Shown here piece after piece: positions 1 to 11,550 of a DNA stretch of 64,000 nt. The stretch's first letter is position 1, and each line of letters starts with the position of its first letter. Location of the stretch: positions 1,302,001 to 1,366,000 of the forward strand of contig CP085825.1 in NCBI GenBank assembly GCA_020809705.1, read 5' to 3'. Source of the stretch: Calonectria ilicicola. Its lineage: Eukaryota > Ascomycota > Sordariomycetes > Hypocreales > Nectriaceae. The translations under genes were made by a program, and so were the position numbers. Below the pieces are notes generated by a model. That model was not told where the DNA came from, did not search any database, and saw nothing but the letters and a program-made list of their open reading frames with translations.

Positions 1-3000
1 AGAAAGAGAGTTGGGGGAAAGCTCAATGGTGTCTGGGATTAGTGGCCAAAGGAGGGGCAAGCGGGTCGCAAAATAAATGACATTCCAACGACAGTTGAAA
101 AATGCCTTCAGACACCAGACAACAAAACAACATTTGCATCCCAAGACTACCATAAGAGAAATATGTTTCATTGGCATAGGGTAAGAGCTGCGGCATTAAG
201 TTTATCTAGATAATTGATCTTCTTGAATGTTATCGATGCTATATTTTATTTTCACCCTTAAGATTCTATTATTTGCTTGAATTTGGCCCTTGTTTGTGTG
301 CCATTTATTCTGCAACTTGTTTGGGGAGCAGTTCTTATGCTTATCGGCCAGCGTGGGGGAGAAAAAAAAAAAAACGGCGAGCGGCGAGTAGCGAGGGAGG
401 GGACCTGTACCACTACATATTGGAGTTCTATCGGAGCTCTGCTGGTGCTTTGCTCGTAGTTAGCTAAGCAGCTCTGCTTACGCTGGAGTTGTTGACTAAG
501 GTGAATTAATCAAAAACTCTTGGATAACTGGATAACACCACCGTAATCGCATCCCTTACCAGACCCTGGTCTTTTACCTGCATCGACACCAACTCAAACT
601 GGAATTATGCATATGATTAATGGCTCACCGTCGGCCTCTTTACGTTGACCGGGGACTGAAGCCGGAGTGACGTCGGACCTCTGACATGGCACAGAGAGCC
701 GCCTGTTGCGCCAGAATATCATGTGCGGAGATACTCTGCTGGAGATGAGAGTTGAGACTGGGTCGGATAAGCTGGGGAAGACGTGCAGCCTCCAACCTAG
801 TTTGCTGCAGCCAAGACGGCTGCTGAGACATTGCGAACTGTGGCTAGCCCAGCCAAGCGAGATCTCTCCAGTCTCGTAAAGCAACTGCCTACTTACCAAT
901 TGACGTTCGTGGACCCGGCTAGGCCGTTGCCTGCAACAAAAGCCAACGTGCTAGTCATGCAACCGTCCCAATAGATATTCGAGCAGCACCAGAAACGTCT
1001 AGAGCCACAAAAAGCGGTTCCTCACGATCGAGAGAACCACCCTCCCGTGCGATCGAGGGGTGTTGGTGGAAATAATGCCCCATCTGTGCCCTGAGACCTG
1101 CCATGTCTAAAGTAGTTTCACCGCGGATCCGCCCACATACAGACGCCAGTTTGGCACGTAATAGCAGCGTTCACGGGGCGTTCAAGGGATAGCTTCTGAT
1201 CGTGGGCCAGATCTCGATATGCGAAGATGTACGACCTAATTAGACAGATGAGACAGATCGAGAATTCAGGGAGCGACCGAGAATGCCTCCTCGTCACTGA
1301 TGGCTCATCTAGATCGTTCCTGCAAACGAGATATCACCATCTGTGCTGCAAATCGAGCTGAACGTGGGACTCTGAAAATTCCTGTCGGCCGATGTGCCAC
1401 ATACGGTAGGAAATGCACAAGTGCGTAGTTATTAGCAGCGCTAGACAAGGCGAGAGTGAGGAGTAAGAAGAAGAATAAGCAAATTGAAAGAATAGACCTA
1501 AAAAACAAAACAAAAAAAATAGCAAGCCTTCCAATCCCGATGCAGCCAGCGGAAGGGCAAATCAACCTCAAGTGTCTACAACTGAAACTTCGCAGAAGAC
1601 ATTGGTCAGTGAAAGAGGCTAACAGCATTCCCTGCAACGCCAGCATATCTGACCAGTCATTGAGGAAACTTGATCAATGCACCGAAGCCGAGACAAGGCA
1701 GTGCAGATCGTCCCCCCTCTATCTGAGCAAAAAAGAAAGGTTGTCCAAATTTGGATTTGGGCTGAAGTCATGCGGCTAGAGATAATGTTTTATGCGTTGG
1801 CAGGCTTGCGGGCTAAGGACGTGATGGTAGAGACGGATTCCAATTGGAATAGACGCGTCTGGTGACCTGTTCCTGAGCCGCCGTCATGGATGGCATTTGA
1901 ACATGGCGCGCCTTGAGACTCAGTGACGACATGGCTGAGGGCGGCAAACACCAACTTGATCAGGGCGAGTCCCAGGCCAATTATGGCGGCCACCTATGCG
2001 CTGTCAATCCGCTGTAACGCTGTGAGTGGTCGCCCTCGCCAGGTGACCTGCTGGGCTCTAGGCACCACCATGAAGGAGATGCAATTTTTGGCAGCGCTGA
2101 GATGGGCAGAGGCGAAATATGGAGTACGCTGGTCGCATCATCGGGCGCAACGCAGCACAGGCAAAAAAAAGAGGGCATGGTGACCGTTCGGACTGACTGC
2201 TACGTAGCATCTCGTCTCCTATTACTATCTTTTGTCACGCAGAAATCGATCCAAGATGGCCATCGTGGGCCCATCTGCCTGACCAGGACCTGGGAGGAGC
2301 CCTGTGGCCGAGACCTGCCTGGTCTCGTCTGAGATGCACGGCATCGATCCACGGCCATGGGTATGCAAATCCCATGATCTTGGTGTCGCGCGTATCATGA
2401 CGACTAATTGTAATTGCCAAACTGTGGACCAGAGCCGGACTGGTCGAGGCCTTTAACTCCAATCTGCCGTTATGCCGTTCCGTCGGGAAAAGCACCGGGT
2501 CAGGCGCAGCAAACGGCGATCACTCAGCTTCGGCTCTTCCATGGCAGTTCAGTGGTAGGTATTGCGGAGAGGAGGCGAGGTGCAGCGTGCTGCGGATGAC
2601 TGCGAAACCTGGAGCTTGTCACGAGGTCACCTGGGACCCAGCGGCTGGGTCGCTGGGCTCTGGCCATTGAGTGGTGCTGGCCGGGGTGATTTCAAGGCAC
2701 GTCACATCTGAGCCCTGAGCCCTGAAATGCCTTGCGTCCAGTAACCGACGAGAGTGGGCATTGATTCTCGCCTAATTAGAAGGCTCAACGGGTGCTGGCA
2801 GCACCGATAGGCCGCTGCAATTGGAGGCAGTGAGAACGGGCACGGGGGCTTGAGCTGAGCATGGGCGTGACGATGAGAGTCCAATTGATTGAGCCCGACC
2901 GAGTATCAAACGATCGGGCAACGCTCCATGGCATGATGAGGACGCAAGATGCTCTATCTCACCCCTTGATCCGTGCCATCCGTCAACGGGTTCCCCCTCC

Positions 3001-4300
3001 TCCGCCTCATCTTTCATCCGGGCCCGACAATCATCCGTCGAGTTCTCATCACGAGGTGGGCGGGTCAGCGAAGAGGCGAGGCGGCATTGTCCACTGTACT
3101 GAACTCTGCCAGCCAGCACGAGTCGGGATGGGGCTGGTGCTTGGTGTCTGCTGAGGGGCGGCCAGGCGGCCCACTCATCCGCCAGTGTCAGCGTCGGGGG
3201 AGTCGAGAGTATCCCCGGAGGCAAAGGTGGGGGGGCCTCTGGGAGACAAACTCGTGAGCAATGCTGGATTGTTCGAGGCTCTGGGCAGACAGGGAAGAAG
3301 AGAGCTCAGAGGAGGGAGCTCACTACGGAACCGTTTTCAGAAGACTTGAAGGGCCAGCCTCGTGATTGACAAGACGTTCCAGAATGGGCTGACGGAGGGA
3401 AGGTCCTGCCCCATTAGGGAAAGCTTCGCACGATACAGTATGGACACTCCGGATGGTGCTAAACTAGATGAGGCAGTAAAGTGAACGGTCAAGATCTGGG
3501 CAACTGACGTTCACCGAATTGGAACGGGACTGGACTTGAACGGAGCCGCCAGGGTGTGCCAGTCAAGACCCGCAAGCGTCTCGGGAAATGGGAAACGGAG
3601 AGGAGCCGCCACATGACAGACAGGTACAGCTCAGACCAAGGGACTAGAGAACTGGGGACCTGACTGAGCCCAAACGGGCAGTCGAGGAATGCCCCGTTGA
3701 GGACTAGCGCAGATCGGTGCGTCTAGGCCAAATGGGGAACTATCTCTCCCCGCCAAAACGGGCACGCGGACAGGAGAATTGCCCCTTTGGGGCAAGCGGT
3801 TGTAGAACTGGTCAGCAGGCAAGGCCAAATTCGCCTCCCCCTCTCTGGTTCCTCTCTCTCTGTCGGGCTGGGTCCTGCTGGCTGGTACCTCGGGCCTGTG
3901 CTCTGTCTTCCCCTGGAGAGATCCCGGCCCCTGCCCCAATGGGCGTTGGGACACGCTGTGTCGAAAAACTGGGAGCCGAACCCTGGAATCGGGGAGCCCT
4001 GAATGGAGCCTGAAAGAGGAGCACGAGGAACATGAGGATGAGGATGCGGATGAGGATGTGGCTTGGAGTTGGGCAAAAACAGGAAGAAAACGCGAGACCC
4101 AATGCCAGATGGAGAAGCATCGCAGATAGGACCGCGTTCGCGAGAGTAGACGAAAGCTCCTTGAATTGCCCTTTCTCACCCCTTTCTCACCCAGTGTTGA
4201 GGAGGAAGGACGAGAACAAACTACACCCCACTCGTCGTCACTCACAAGGAAGAAAAAAAAAGACTCCCCACCCCTTCGCCGTCGAGTTCTTCTCGCACCA
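1..4300. other. Intergenic stretch, no supportable gene
   Basis: I read both strands and found only short, overlapping open frames with low-complexity or arginine/serine-rich translations that resemble no family I know and lack fungal start and splice context. No tRNA-like A-box/B-box pair was recognised. A short GATGAG-rich repeat sits at about 4031-4059. The right part is upstream sequence of the DUF1752/DUF3295 gene that begins at 5071. A non-coding RNA or a strongly diverged gene cannot be excluded without transcript data. Confidence 0.6.
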
Positions 4301-5070
4301 GCACACTCTTTAGCGCGCTTCAGCGGCCATCCCAGCACCTCGCCGCGGTACCTCCGACTTGTACTTGGTGACTTGGGTCCCCAGCTCGGTACGTACCACA
4401 GGGCCCCCGTGTCGCTCCCACACCCCTCCCCCCTGACCCCAGACCCCCGGCGTGGGCCTTGTGGGGCGTGCGTTCTACGGTACATTGGTACATTGCACAG
4501 CACACACCGCGACTCCCTTCCCCCCATCCGCCTCTTCTCCCACGGCTCACCCACAAACAGAATATCTAACAAGCCTCTCCCCCATACTTGTGCGTCTGCT
4601 CTTCTGGTTCCGCTTCCACTTCACATCAACAACACAAAGTACGCTCCTCGCACAACACTGCAAATACAACTCGACCCTCTCATGCAGCATTCATCTCAGA
4701 CTCCATGACCGGCTCCAGTATACATCACGGCATCCTCTCTCACATCTCTCTCTGCCGCCGTCTGCAGTAACATTCACGATACACTACTGTGCTTCCCACC
4801 TATTCACAGCACACCCTTCGCGACCTGGATTGAACATTGTCTTCACCTGGCCCCGGGCACCCTCTAGTAATTCGAAATCTTACACCCCAACGCCTCGTTG
4901 ACCACTACCACGATAACCTTTACGTGTTTGGCGACGACTGGATTTCTCCACGAAATTTTATATCAGCTATTCCACACCCTCAACAACGCGACATATAAGT
5001 CGAGTCCGCCCTCACCACCTCACCTTTCCTACCCCTGCTCGACACAATCGACAGGCACAGCAACCTAGCA
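4300..5070 (+). promoter_or_regulatory. Long CT-rich leader/promoter of the DUF1752/DUF3295 gene
   Basis: The roughly 770 bases before the start codon are rich in C, T and CACA/CTCT runs on the plus strand, which is typical of core promoters and 5' leaders of highly transcribed filamentous-fungal genes. A TATAA-like box lies at 4994-4998, about 75 bases before the ATG. If transcription starts well upstream of it, the leader contains several upstream ATGs (for example at 4452 and 4588) that could act as upstream open reading frames. Transcription start sites cannot be placed from sequence alone. Confidence 0.5.
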
Positions 5071-6833
5071 ATGCCCTATCGCCTCGACACTCACGTTCTG
5101 ACAGTGGATGCAAACGTCATTCACAAGGTCGATACTGGCAACCCTGCAAACCTGTATAGCATGTGGACTGGTAAGTGTCACATATCTGGCAGCCGCTTGC
5201 CACCCGCCCTTGATGCTGACCAACATATGCAGTCTTCTCCCGGTGCGCAGATTCTGTAGAACAGGGCCGAAGACTAGAGAACCTCAGCTGGCGACTTTGG
5301 CAACGCGAGACCTTTGTCGTCGACAACGAGCGTAAAAACGCCGACTCCACCAACACTCTCCCACAAAACATCCCCTCCGAGACCCGCATAAGCGACCTTC
5401 CTCAACTATCTGGCAGCGTCGAGTCTCTAGCCGACGAAGAAGCTGTCGACTTCACATCAGAATCAGCTCCTCTCGAGATTGTTCGCCCCAGAATACGACG
5501 CCAGGATTCCTGCACCAGCAGACGTGAACGACACATCAGCTCCGACGACTTCGAGAAGATGATCGTCTCCATTGTTAAGGACAAGGGCCCTCTGTCGGCG
5601 CCGCCCCAGATCCCTGCTGCCCTCGCTCCTCTTCCCCAGAAGGAGACCATTCCTGTACCTCCTGCCTTTGAACGATCCGGCTCTACCACCACCGAATCGC
5701 AGTCGCCTACCAAGTCGACTACTGAGCACTCTGAGGCTTCCCCAGAACCCTCTCTTCACACACCATCGCGCACCACAGTGGTCCGTGGCTTCTCACCTTC
5801 CCAGGTTCCCATCCCTCGAACTATCCCCAGCACATCCCAGATGACTACCTCCGATATGATCCCCGAACCTGCCTCCTCTCCCGCTCCCAGGCACGTGCAA
5901 TCTAAGAAGCCTGCTCGTTTTGCCCTCGGCGCATCCTGCTCCTCAAGCGAGCAAGATCAGAGCCTCGACAACCGCAAGTCTATCCCTCTTGTCAAGAAGC
6001 CCATGTTCCAGATTGGTGGTTCTTCTGAGGAAGACGGCTCGCTTAAGAGTGCCCTTGCTGGCTCCCGCGCTAGCTCCCTTCTCTCCCCCCAGAAGAAGGT
6101 GGCCTCCTTCAGCACCAATGTCATGACACATACCATTGAGGACGAGGCTGCTGTCGACTCTGACACCGACTACATCGACGAGAGCGCTATTGATGACGAT
6201 GACGACTCTTCTGACTGGGAAGACTCCATTGAAGACAGTGGCAAATCTAGCATGGATGACAAGTTCTTCCAGCGAGTCGACTCCAAGCCCAATTTGACCT
6301 CCCGACGATCTCTCATCACCTTGATGCTGGCACAGAACGAGCGCTCGCGAAATCTGGGCAACCATGCTTCACAGTCCACCTCGGCCATTCCTCGGTCGCG
6401 CATGGCCCCCAATGGCCCCTCCCTGGGAGGCTCACCCAACGACTCTGATGAGGCTCCATTGATGATGAAGGGAATGCGCCACCCCACACTCAAGCCGATC
6501 CGCGAGATCCCTCGATCGAGCGCTCAGCCCATCGTTGGCCATGCCAGCCACATTCAGGGCCAGGCTGCTCTCTCGCCGCGCACGACGCGTCGCAACATGC
6601 TTGCGACCGAGCTCACCGAATCCCTGCGTCGCCACCTCCTCTGGGAGCGACAGCAAAAGTCATCAACTGCCAATGCTGTCTTGAAGCGCCGCCACACGTC
6701 ACATGATGTGGCCAACCTTAAGCAGTACCCTGAGAAGGCCTGCATCAAGACTAGCGAGGATGTCAATGCCAGCAGCTGGAACCAGTACTTCTCCAAAGAG
6801 GCCAGCAACGGATACCACTCCAAGGGCTGGTAA
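5071..6833 (+). CDS. DUF1752 (AreA GATA-like N-terminal) / DUF3295 domain protein, putative regulator
   Basis: Two exons, 5071-5170 and 5233-6833, joined across a 62-nt GTAAGT...TATGCAG intron, give a 566-residue protein. The splice restores a block of about residues 28-62 containing LYSMWT, SVEQGRRLENLSWR and LWQRETF. I recognise this as the short domain at the N-terminus of AreA-type nitrogen regulators and related fungal proteins (DUF1752). The middle is Ser/Pro-rich and presumably disordered, with an acidic DDDDSSDWEDS stretch. The C-terminal part carries RRSLITLMLAQNER, ATELTESLRRHLLWERQQK and a final NQYFSKEASNGYHSKGW block, which match DUF3295. No GATA zinc finger is present, so it is not AreA itself. 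A role in nutrient or stress signalling is inference. It stands alone, with large gaps on both sides. The start at 5071 is the first in-frame ATG and gives the conserved N-terminus. Confidence 0.88.
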
Positions 6834-8327
6834 ATAACAGACATAACATTAAGATACCCTGGGCGGCAACTACACTCCGCCGTCAACAGCTTATACCCCT
6901 ACAAGGAATTCAACCTTTGGCATGGTCTCTGGGGAGACCTGCCGTGTACATTTGGGCGGCGCACGAGACGGCATCACACGAAGCATTGAGCGTTTTCTTG
7001 AAGCTGCATTTTGCAGTCTATTATGACCTTTACTAATCAGGCATATGTGCACTGATACCGATTCAAGTCGGGTTTTTTGATCATTTTTACTCGTCTTTTG
7101 ATTGTTTTGTTTTGCATTCATGGCGGCGTTGTTAACGTTATGATACCATGGCCTCGTCGGTTGGCCTCTATTGGCCCGGATCTCTGCGATTTGGTTTTGT
7201 TTTATTCATTCAGTTATTACAAGCTCGGGCAATGGTAGTGTGTACTCTAGTGACCAAGGAAGAAGCGAAGGACCAAGGGCAACCTTGGAGGACTCGCAAG
7301 GGAGGTGTGCGGCTCCATTACGGGGCCGTTTGTGAATTTTGCAGGTGAAAGTGGAGCACAGCACAAGCTTCAGGAGGAGGAGGAGGCTGGGAGGGGGTGG
7401 AGGCGCGCGGTCTCGTGGCCTTGCACAGGAGAAAAAAAGAAAGGAAGCCAAAAAACGGAGAAGTAGACGCCAAAAAAAACTCGCAAAAATGGCGAATGTC
7501 CATGAAAAGAGCTTTTTCAAAAACATGAATAAAATTCAAGTTAGACTAAACTACCTGCGAAACCCCCCCTTGTCGTGAAGTGACCCTCTGTGAGCTGTCA
7601 TTGTCTTGTACGATGAGCTGTGATGACGGTGGTAGTCAATGATGACACGCATTGGCTGTCATAGGCCGAAATAGATCGTGGGGCTTTGGACGACACAGGG
7701 CTACAAGGGCTGCTTCCCAGGGTCAGAGGGCTGAAGAGGGTGCAGCCAGATGCAGAGTTTGGGAAGCTTGTGACCAGGGGGAATTTGCCTCCCGTGCCCC
7801 CATCTGTGTTTGACGTCTGAGTTTTTGGCCAAGAGTCTGAGCAAGCAACGGGTGCGGGCTATGCTACGGGCCATCATGGGCCTTGGTACATGGAATGGGA
7901 CGGGGTCACGGTTACGTACTCGGCACGCATTGGCTGGACGGGGAGAAAGAGAGTTTTCTTGGGAGGGGGAAGCCTGGTGAACGCAGCAAGCAGCAGCAGG
8001 CCAGAGGGGCGAGCTAGGGAGAGGGTAGCTCAGCTTATTGAGAGAGAGGTCGCATTTCGTGGTCCATCTCCATGCCCGGGCGGGGAGTTGTTGAGTCACT
8101 CGCCCACGACCTCGAGGCATCTTGCAGCAGCCAGTCAGTGACTCTACCTACGCCTGCCTGCTGCACCTGCACCGCATACATAACATAGAGGGGACATGCA
8201 TTTTGCATTGGGGGCGCAAGCGCGCCAACCTCTCTACAATGCAACCGCAGGGCCTGCTGGCGTTGGGCTTAGCTCGGCCGGCGTGCTGGCTGCCGACCCC
8301 CCGGCAGATGCCGTGCGTCGGCAAGGC

Positions 8328-8378
8328 GGAGGAGGAGGAGGAGGAGGAGTAGGAGGGAGCAGCAGCAGGAGGAGGAGG
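8328..8378 (+). repeat. GGA/GAG-type purine microsatellite
   Basis: An uninterrupted run of about seven GGA units (8328-8349) is followed by a degenerate AGC/AGG-rich stretch. It lies in non-coding DNA with no neighbouring gene within 1 kb, and is likely length-polymorphic between strains. Confidence 0.7.
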
Positions 8379-10954
8379 TGAGGGCGGTGAGCGTGTGAGC
8401 GAGGGGAGCTTGGTGGGAATAGCTGGGGGGGATCATGACCTCTCTCGCGTGGAGGGGTTTCTTGTCATCCATTGTCAACCTGCTTTGTTGGGTTTGGAGT
8501 CATGGGCCCCCAAAGGCCCGGGGTATCGGTGGGCATTGAGAGGGGAATGATGGGGACTGGAACGCGGTTTTTTTGCCCTTCTGCCAGTCACCTTGCGGCG
8601 GCCAGATGGCCAGGACGCAATGGTGAGTGCGACGGGTGTGGAATCAAACTGGGGCGTCTCGACGAAGATCAGATGGGGAGCAGCTGCAGCCCTGGCGTGA
8701 ATCTGTTGATCCTCGCGGGCGAGGCTGCTGTTTGACAGAGAGTGTGTCTGGCCGACTTGATTGGCCCTGGCGGCTCCATCGCCATCGCATCTCGGCATCG
8801 GCTGCTGTTCTCGTTGCCCTGATGGAGAGCCGAGAGCCTGCTCCTCCCAGCCAGCATCACAACAAATCCACATTCTCTCGGCCTAATTGATTTTTTCATC
8901 CAGCGCACGCGAGCCCACACTCCCCGGCCTTTCGGGTGAGGGGCGTTCGAGGACCTGTCTCCATGAGCCTGTCAGTTCAAGATCCCGGATCCTGGGCGAG
9001 CAGCAGCAGTGCCCTGGGGGCCTCATGATGACCACTGGGTCCCATTCGCTCCAGCGCCTGGGCGGTGCAGCACCGTCAAGCCACTGCCTCCATTTTGTGG
9101 CATTGAGCGCCGTCACGGGGCCACAACACTGGATCTGTGGCGTTCCCCTTGTGCCTGAAAAGGGTCGGCCTTCCATTATTGGACACTTCTTCTCTTGGGT
9201 GTGGGAAAAGGAACGCCGGCTTTGGGCTTGGGCAACAACACAACGTCCACGGGTAAGCTCTTCTCCCCGTGACGGACGGGTGGAGAAGTCAATCTGCGTA
9301 CGTACACAAGGCGAACTTGCTCCGGACCCAAGAACCAGCACGCCGGACTCGAGAGCGCTTGGCCGACACCATCACATTCGGAATAAAGACCGACCCGGAG
9401 CGTCCGTAGTCCCCACTGACCGTGCCGTAGACGTCGAACGCGCAAACCTCCAAGGCCTTTTTGCCCTCGCTTCCATCGAGTTGCTCCGCGGTAAGGCCAG
9501 AGAAGGGCCCTTTGCAAAAACTGGAGACGATTTATTTTTTGCTACCATGTCGTTCTTCCGAGCTCTCGGTCTCACTCTCACATGCTCGGTTCTCCCCCGC
9601 TCCATCGAGGTTTCCACCCAGAGAGAACGAGACCGAGAGCAGGACTCCGCCGTCTCAGGAACTGTTCATTTACGCGGCTTTCCATAGGCCCTCCCAGGCC
9701 AGGCCAGGGGTGGCAACGTGACACTGGGGCACCTAAACATCACACGCAAGGCTGGAAGAGGGGCGCGAAGAACTGAGTGTAAGTACGCATCGGCCACTTT
9801 TTGCGGAGCCGCAGTGAGATGGGTTCGGGGCGTGTGAGGGTGGCGTTCTGTATTATTTCTCCCTCCGGCGCCTCTTTTGACGATCTGGAGACGAGGTGCA
9901 CTTCCCCACAAGCGCCACCCACGGCGGCAAACCGCAAATGCGAGGAGGATATGTGAAGGTGGGTGTTGTCGCAAGGGAGATCGAAAAGAGGCAAAAGTCC
10001 TGGGACGAAACAGGTCCAAGACGGAGCTGATGCTGCGGAATGGAGACTGATGGAAGCGAGAGGCTGAAAAAAGAAACAACGGGATGGAATCAAACAAGCC
10101 CAGTTGACATGTCGATGCTGGTGCCCGATGTTTCCGAGTTGGGCTGATAATTAATTTCCTCATGTGCCCTCTTTTTTTAATTTTTAATTTTTATTTGTTT
10201 GCGTTGCCCCTCAATTAGATGAAACGCCTCAATTATTATTATTTCATCTGATATTCGTGTGTATAATGGAGTCGTGTTCAACTTGTCAGATGCATAGTGC
10301 CCTCTTGTGACAGCCCCCAAACCCCCAAACTGTATAAGCGGCCCACTGGGGTCCAGGGGTCCTGTTGTTCCCCCAAGAAGAAACGAAGGACGAGAAAACG
10401 ACGCCTCTCCGTTTTGGGCTTTCCTGGGGAAAAAAATAATAGCGTAGCGTCACCACCAAGGCGTATGTGCAGCTGTTTTCATGCCGCTCGTGCATGTGGG
10501 CGTCAAGGGGCGGCGGCCAAGGGACAGCACGCACACGCATGGGACCCTACCCAAGGAGAAAACAGCAAAAAAAAAGGAACGGTCAACCCGCGCGGGATTC
10601 GATTGACGATGGGTGATTGCGTGCGTCTCCCGCGTCTGGGCCGAAAAATAAGGGTTTAGAGGAAAAATGAAACATGTCCACCCACCACTAAAGCGTGGGA
10701 TGATTGACATCGTGATGCACCTGATGCCGTTATCAGATCTTGCTTGCGTGCTTGACGTTTGGCGGCTCACACACCATCCCCCCCCCGTATTTTTCTTTCC
10801 CCCACGGCGGAAAAAAACAAATCCCAAGCCATTACTCGTCCACGAGGGTCGTCCCGTGAGATGGTGAGGAATAAAAACCCTCCTGTGCTCTGGGCGTCTC
10901 CTCCCCGCGGCGTTGCGTGTGACCTCTTCTGCGGCGGCGGCGGGGGTTGTCGCG

Positions 10955-11041
10955 TTTTTTTCTTTTTCTTTTTTCTTTTTTTTTGCCCAGTTTTTCCCTT
11001 AATTTTCCCTCTTTTCCATTCCGTTTTTTCCTTTTTTTCCG
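10955..11041 (+). repeat. Long polypyrimidine tract with T-run/C mirror symmetry
   Basis: About 87 bases are almost wholly T and C on the plus strand. The first 30 are T-runs separated by single C residues in near mirror order, a composition able to form intramolecular triplex DNA. It lies about 200 bases left of the Tc1-like element. No gene is close enough for this to be a polypyrimidine promoter element. Confidence 0.6.
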
Positions 11042-11241
11042 ACAATCCCTTTTTGGGCAAGATCGAGATTACAAAATGCCAACCTGATCGGGAAGGGGCG
11101 TGTGTGGCGTTTGTGTGGATGCTGTTTAGTGCGCGCTTGTGATTTCTATTTTTTTTTTATTCACGGATTTTTTATTAATTAATTTTTTTATCCTACCCCT
11201 GCCTGCGCCGTACAATTTTTATTCCTTCCCCGTTGATTATA

Positions 11242-11264
11242 CAGTCAAGCATGGTTATAACGAT
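11242..11264 (+). repeat. Left terminal inverted repeat of the Tc1-like MITE
   Basis: A 23-base left end starting CAGTCAAGCA. It differs from the reverse complement of the right end at positions 11 and 14 only. It is preceded by the TA duplication. Confidence 0.88.
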
Positions 11265-11527
11265 ATGAAAGGTAAATGGATTCCCATTGTAATAGCAAGG
11301 TTATCGCCCTATCGTACACCAGAAAACGTGACAGCCCCGCTTTTGTTAGAGGAAATACCCCCTTTATGGAGTTATCCAATTTCGCTAATAAAATTAGTAC
11401 AGATTTGTATGGATTAGTCATCAGAATCTCAGAAAAAGATCGTTATAAGCAGGTGTTACTTTCTTGCACTAACATATGTAAGACCCACTAAAAAGTACTT
11501 ACAGGGATGTTATCGCACTATCACTGA

Positions 11528-11550
11528 ATCGTTATAGCCCTGCTTGACTG
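11528..11550 (-). repeat. Right terminal inverted repeat of the Tc1-like MITE
   Basis: A 23-base right end finishing TGCTTGACTG, the inverted partner of the left end with two mismatches. It is followed by the TA duplication at 11551-11552. Confidence 0.88.

Larger units (their letters stand above)
6834..11241. other. Intergenic stretch, no supportable gene
   Basis: The first 250-300 bases are probably the 3' untranslated region of the DUF1752/DUF3295 gene. The rest holds only short shadow frames. The longest (8887-9687 plus, about 266 codons) has no recognisable motif and looks like chance in G+C-rich DNA. Purine-rich GGA/GAG microsatellites occur near 7371-7395 and 8328-8378. An AT-rich run lies at about 10165-10245, and a polypyrimidine tract at 10955-11041. 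I see no RNA gene. Confidence 0.55.
11242..11550. mobile_element. 309-bp MITE with Tc1/mariner-type inverted termini
   Basis: The element begins CAGTCAAGC and ends GCTTGACTG, and is flanked on both sides by the dinucleotide TA (11240-11241 and 11551-11552). This is the target-site duplication produced by Tc1/mariner transposases. The two 23-base ends match in 21 of 23 positions and contain TATAACGAT just inside. Two copies of a GTTATCGC(C/A)CTATC motif lie in direct orientation at about 11300 and 11509. There is no transposase frame; only two short frames of 71-92 codons cross it, and neither shows a DDE motif. It is therefore a non-autonomous miniature element or an internally deleted copy. 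The two mismatches suggest it is not very recent, yet it is not heavily mutated. Its mobilising transposase is not in this window. Confidence 0.9.

Noticed and set aside
3525..3570. A reverse-strand GTTCAAGTCC B-box-like sequence
   Set aside because: No cloverleaf can be formed upstream; taken as chance.
3631..4572. A 313-codon minus-strand frame in the leader of the DUF1752/DUF3295 gene
   Set aside because: It is Arg/Gly/Ser-rich sequence produced by the CT-rich leader read in antisense; no domain.
8887..9687. A 266-codon plus-strand frame
   Set aside because: Composition is like the surrounding non-coding DNA, with no motifs, and overlapping frames of similar length exist on the other strand.
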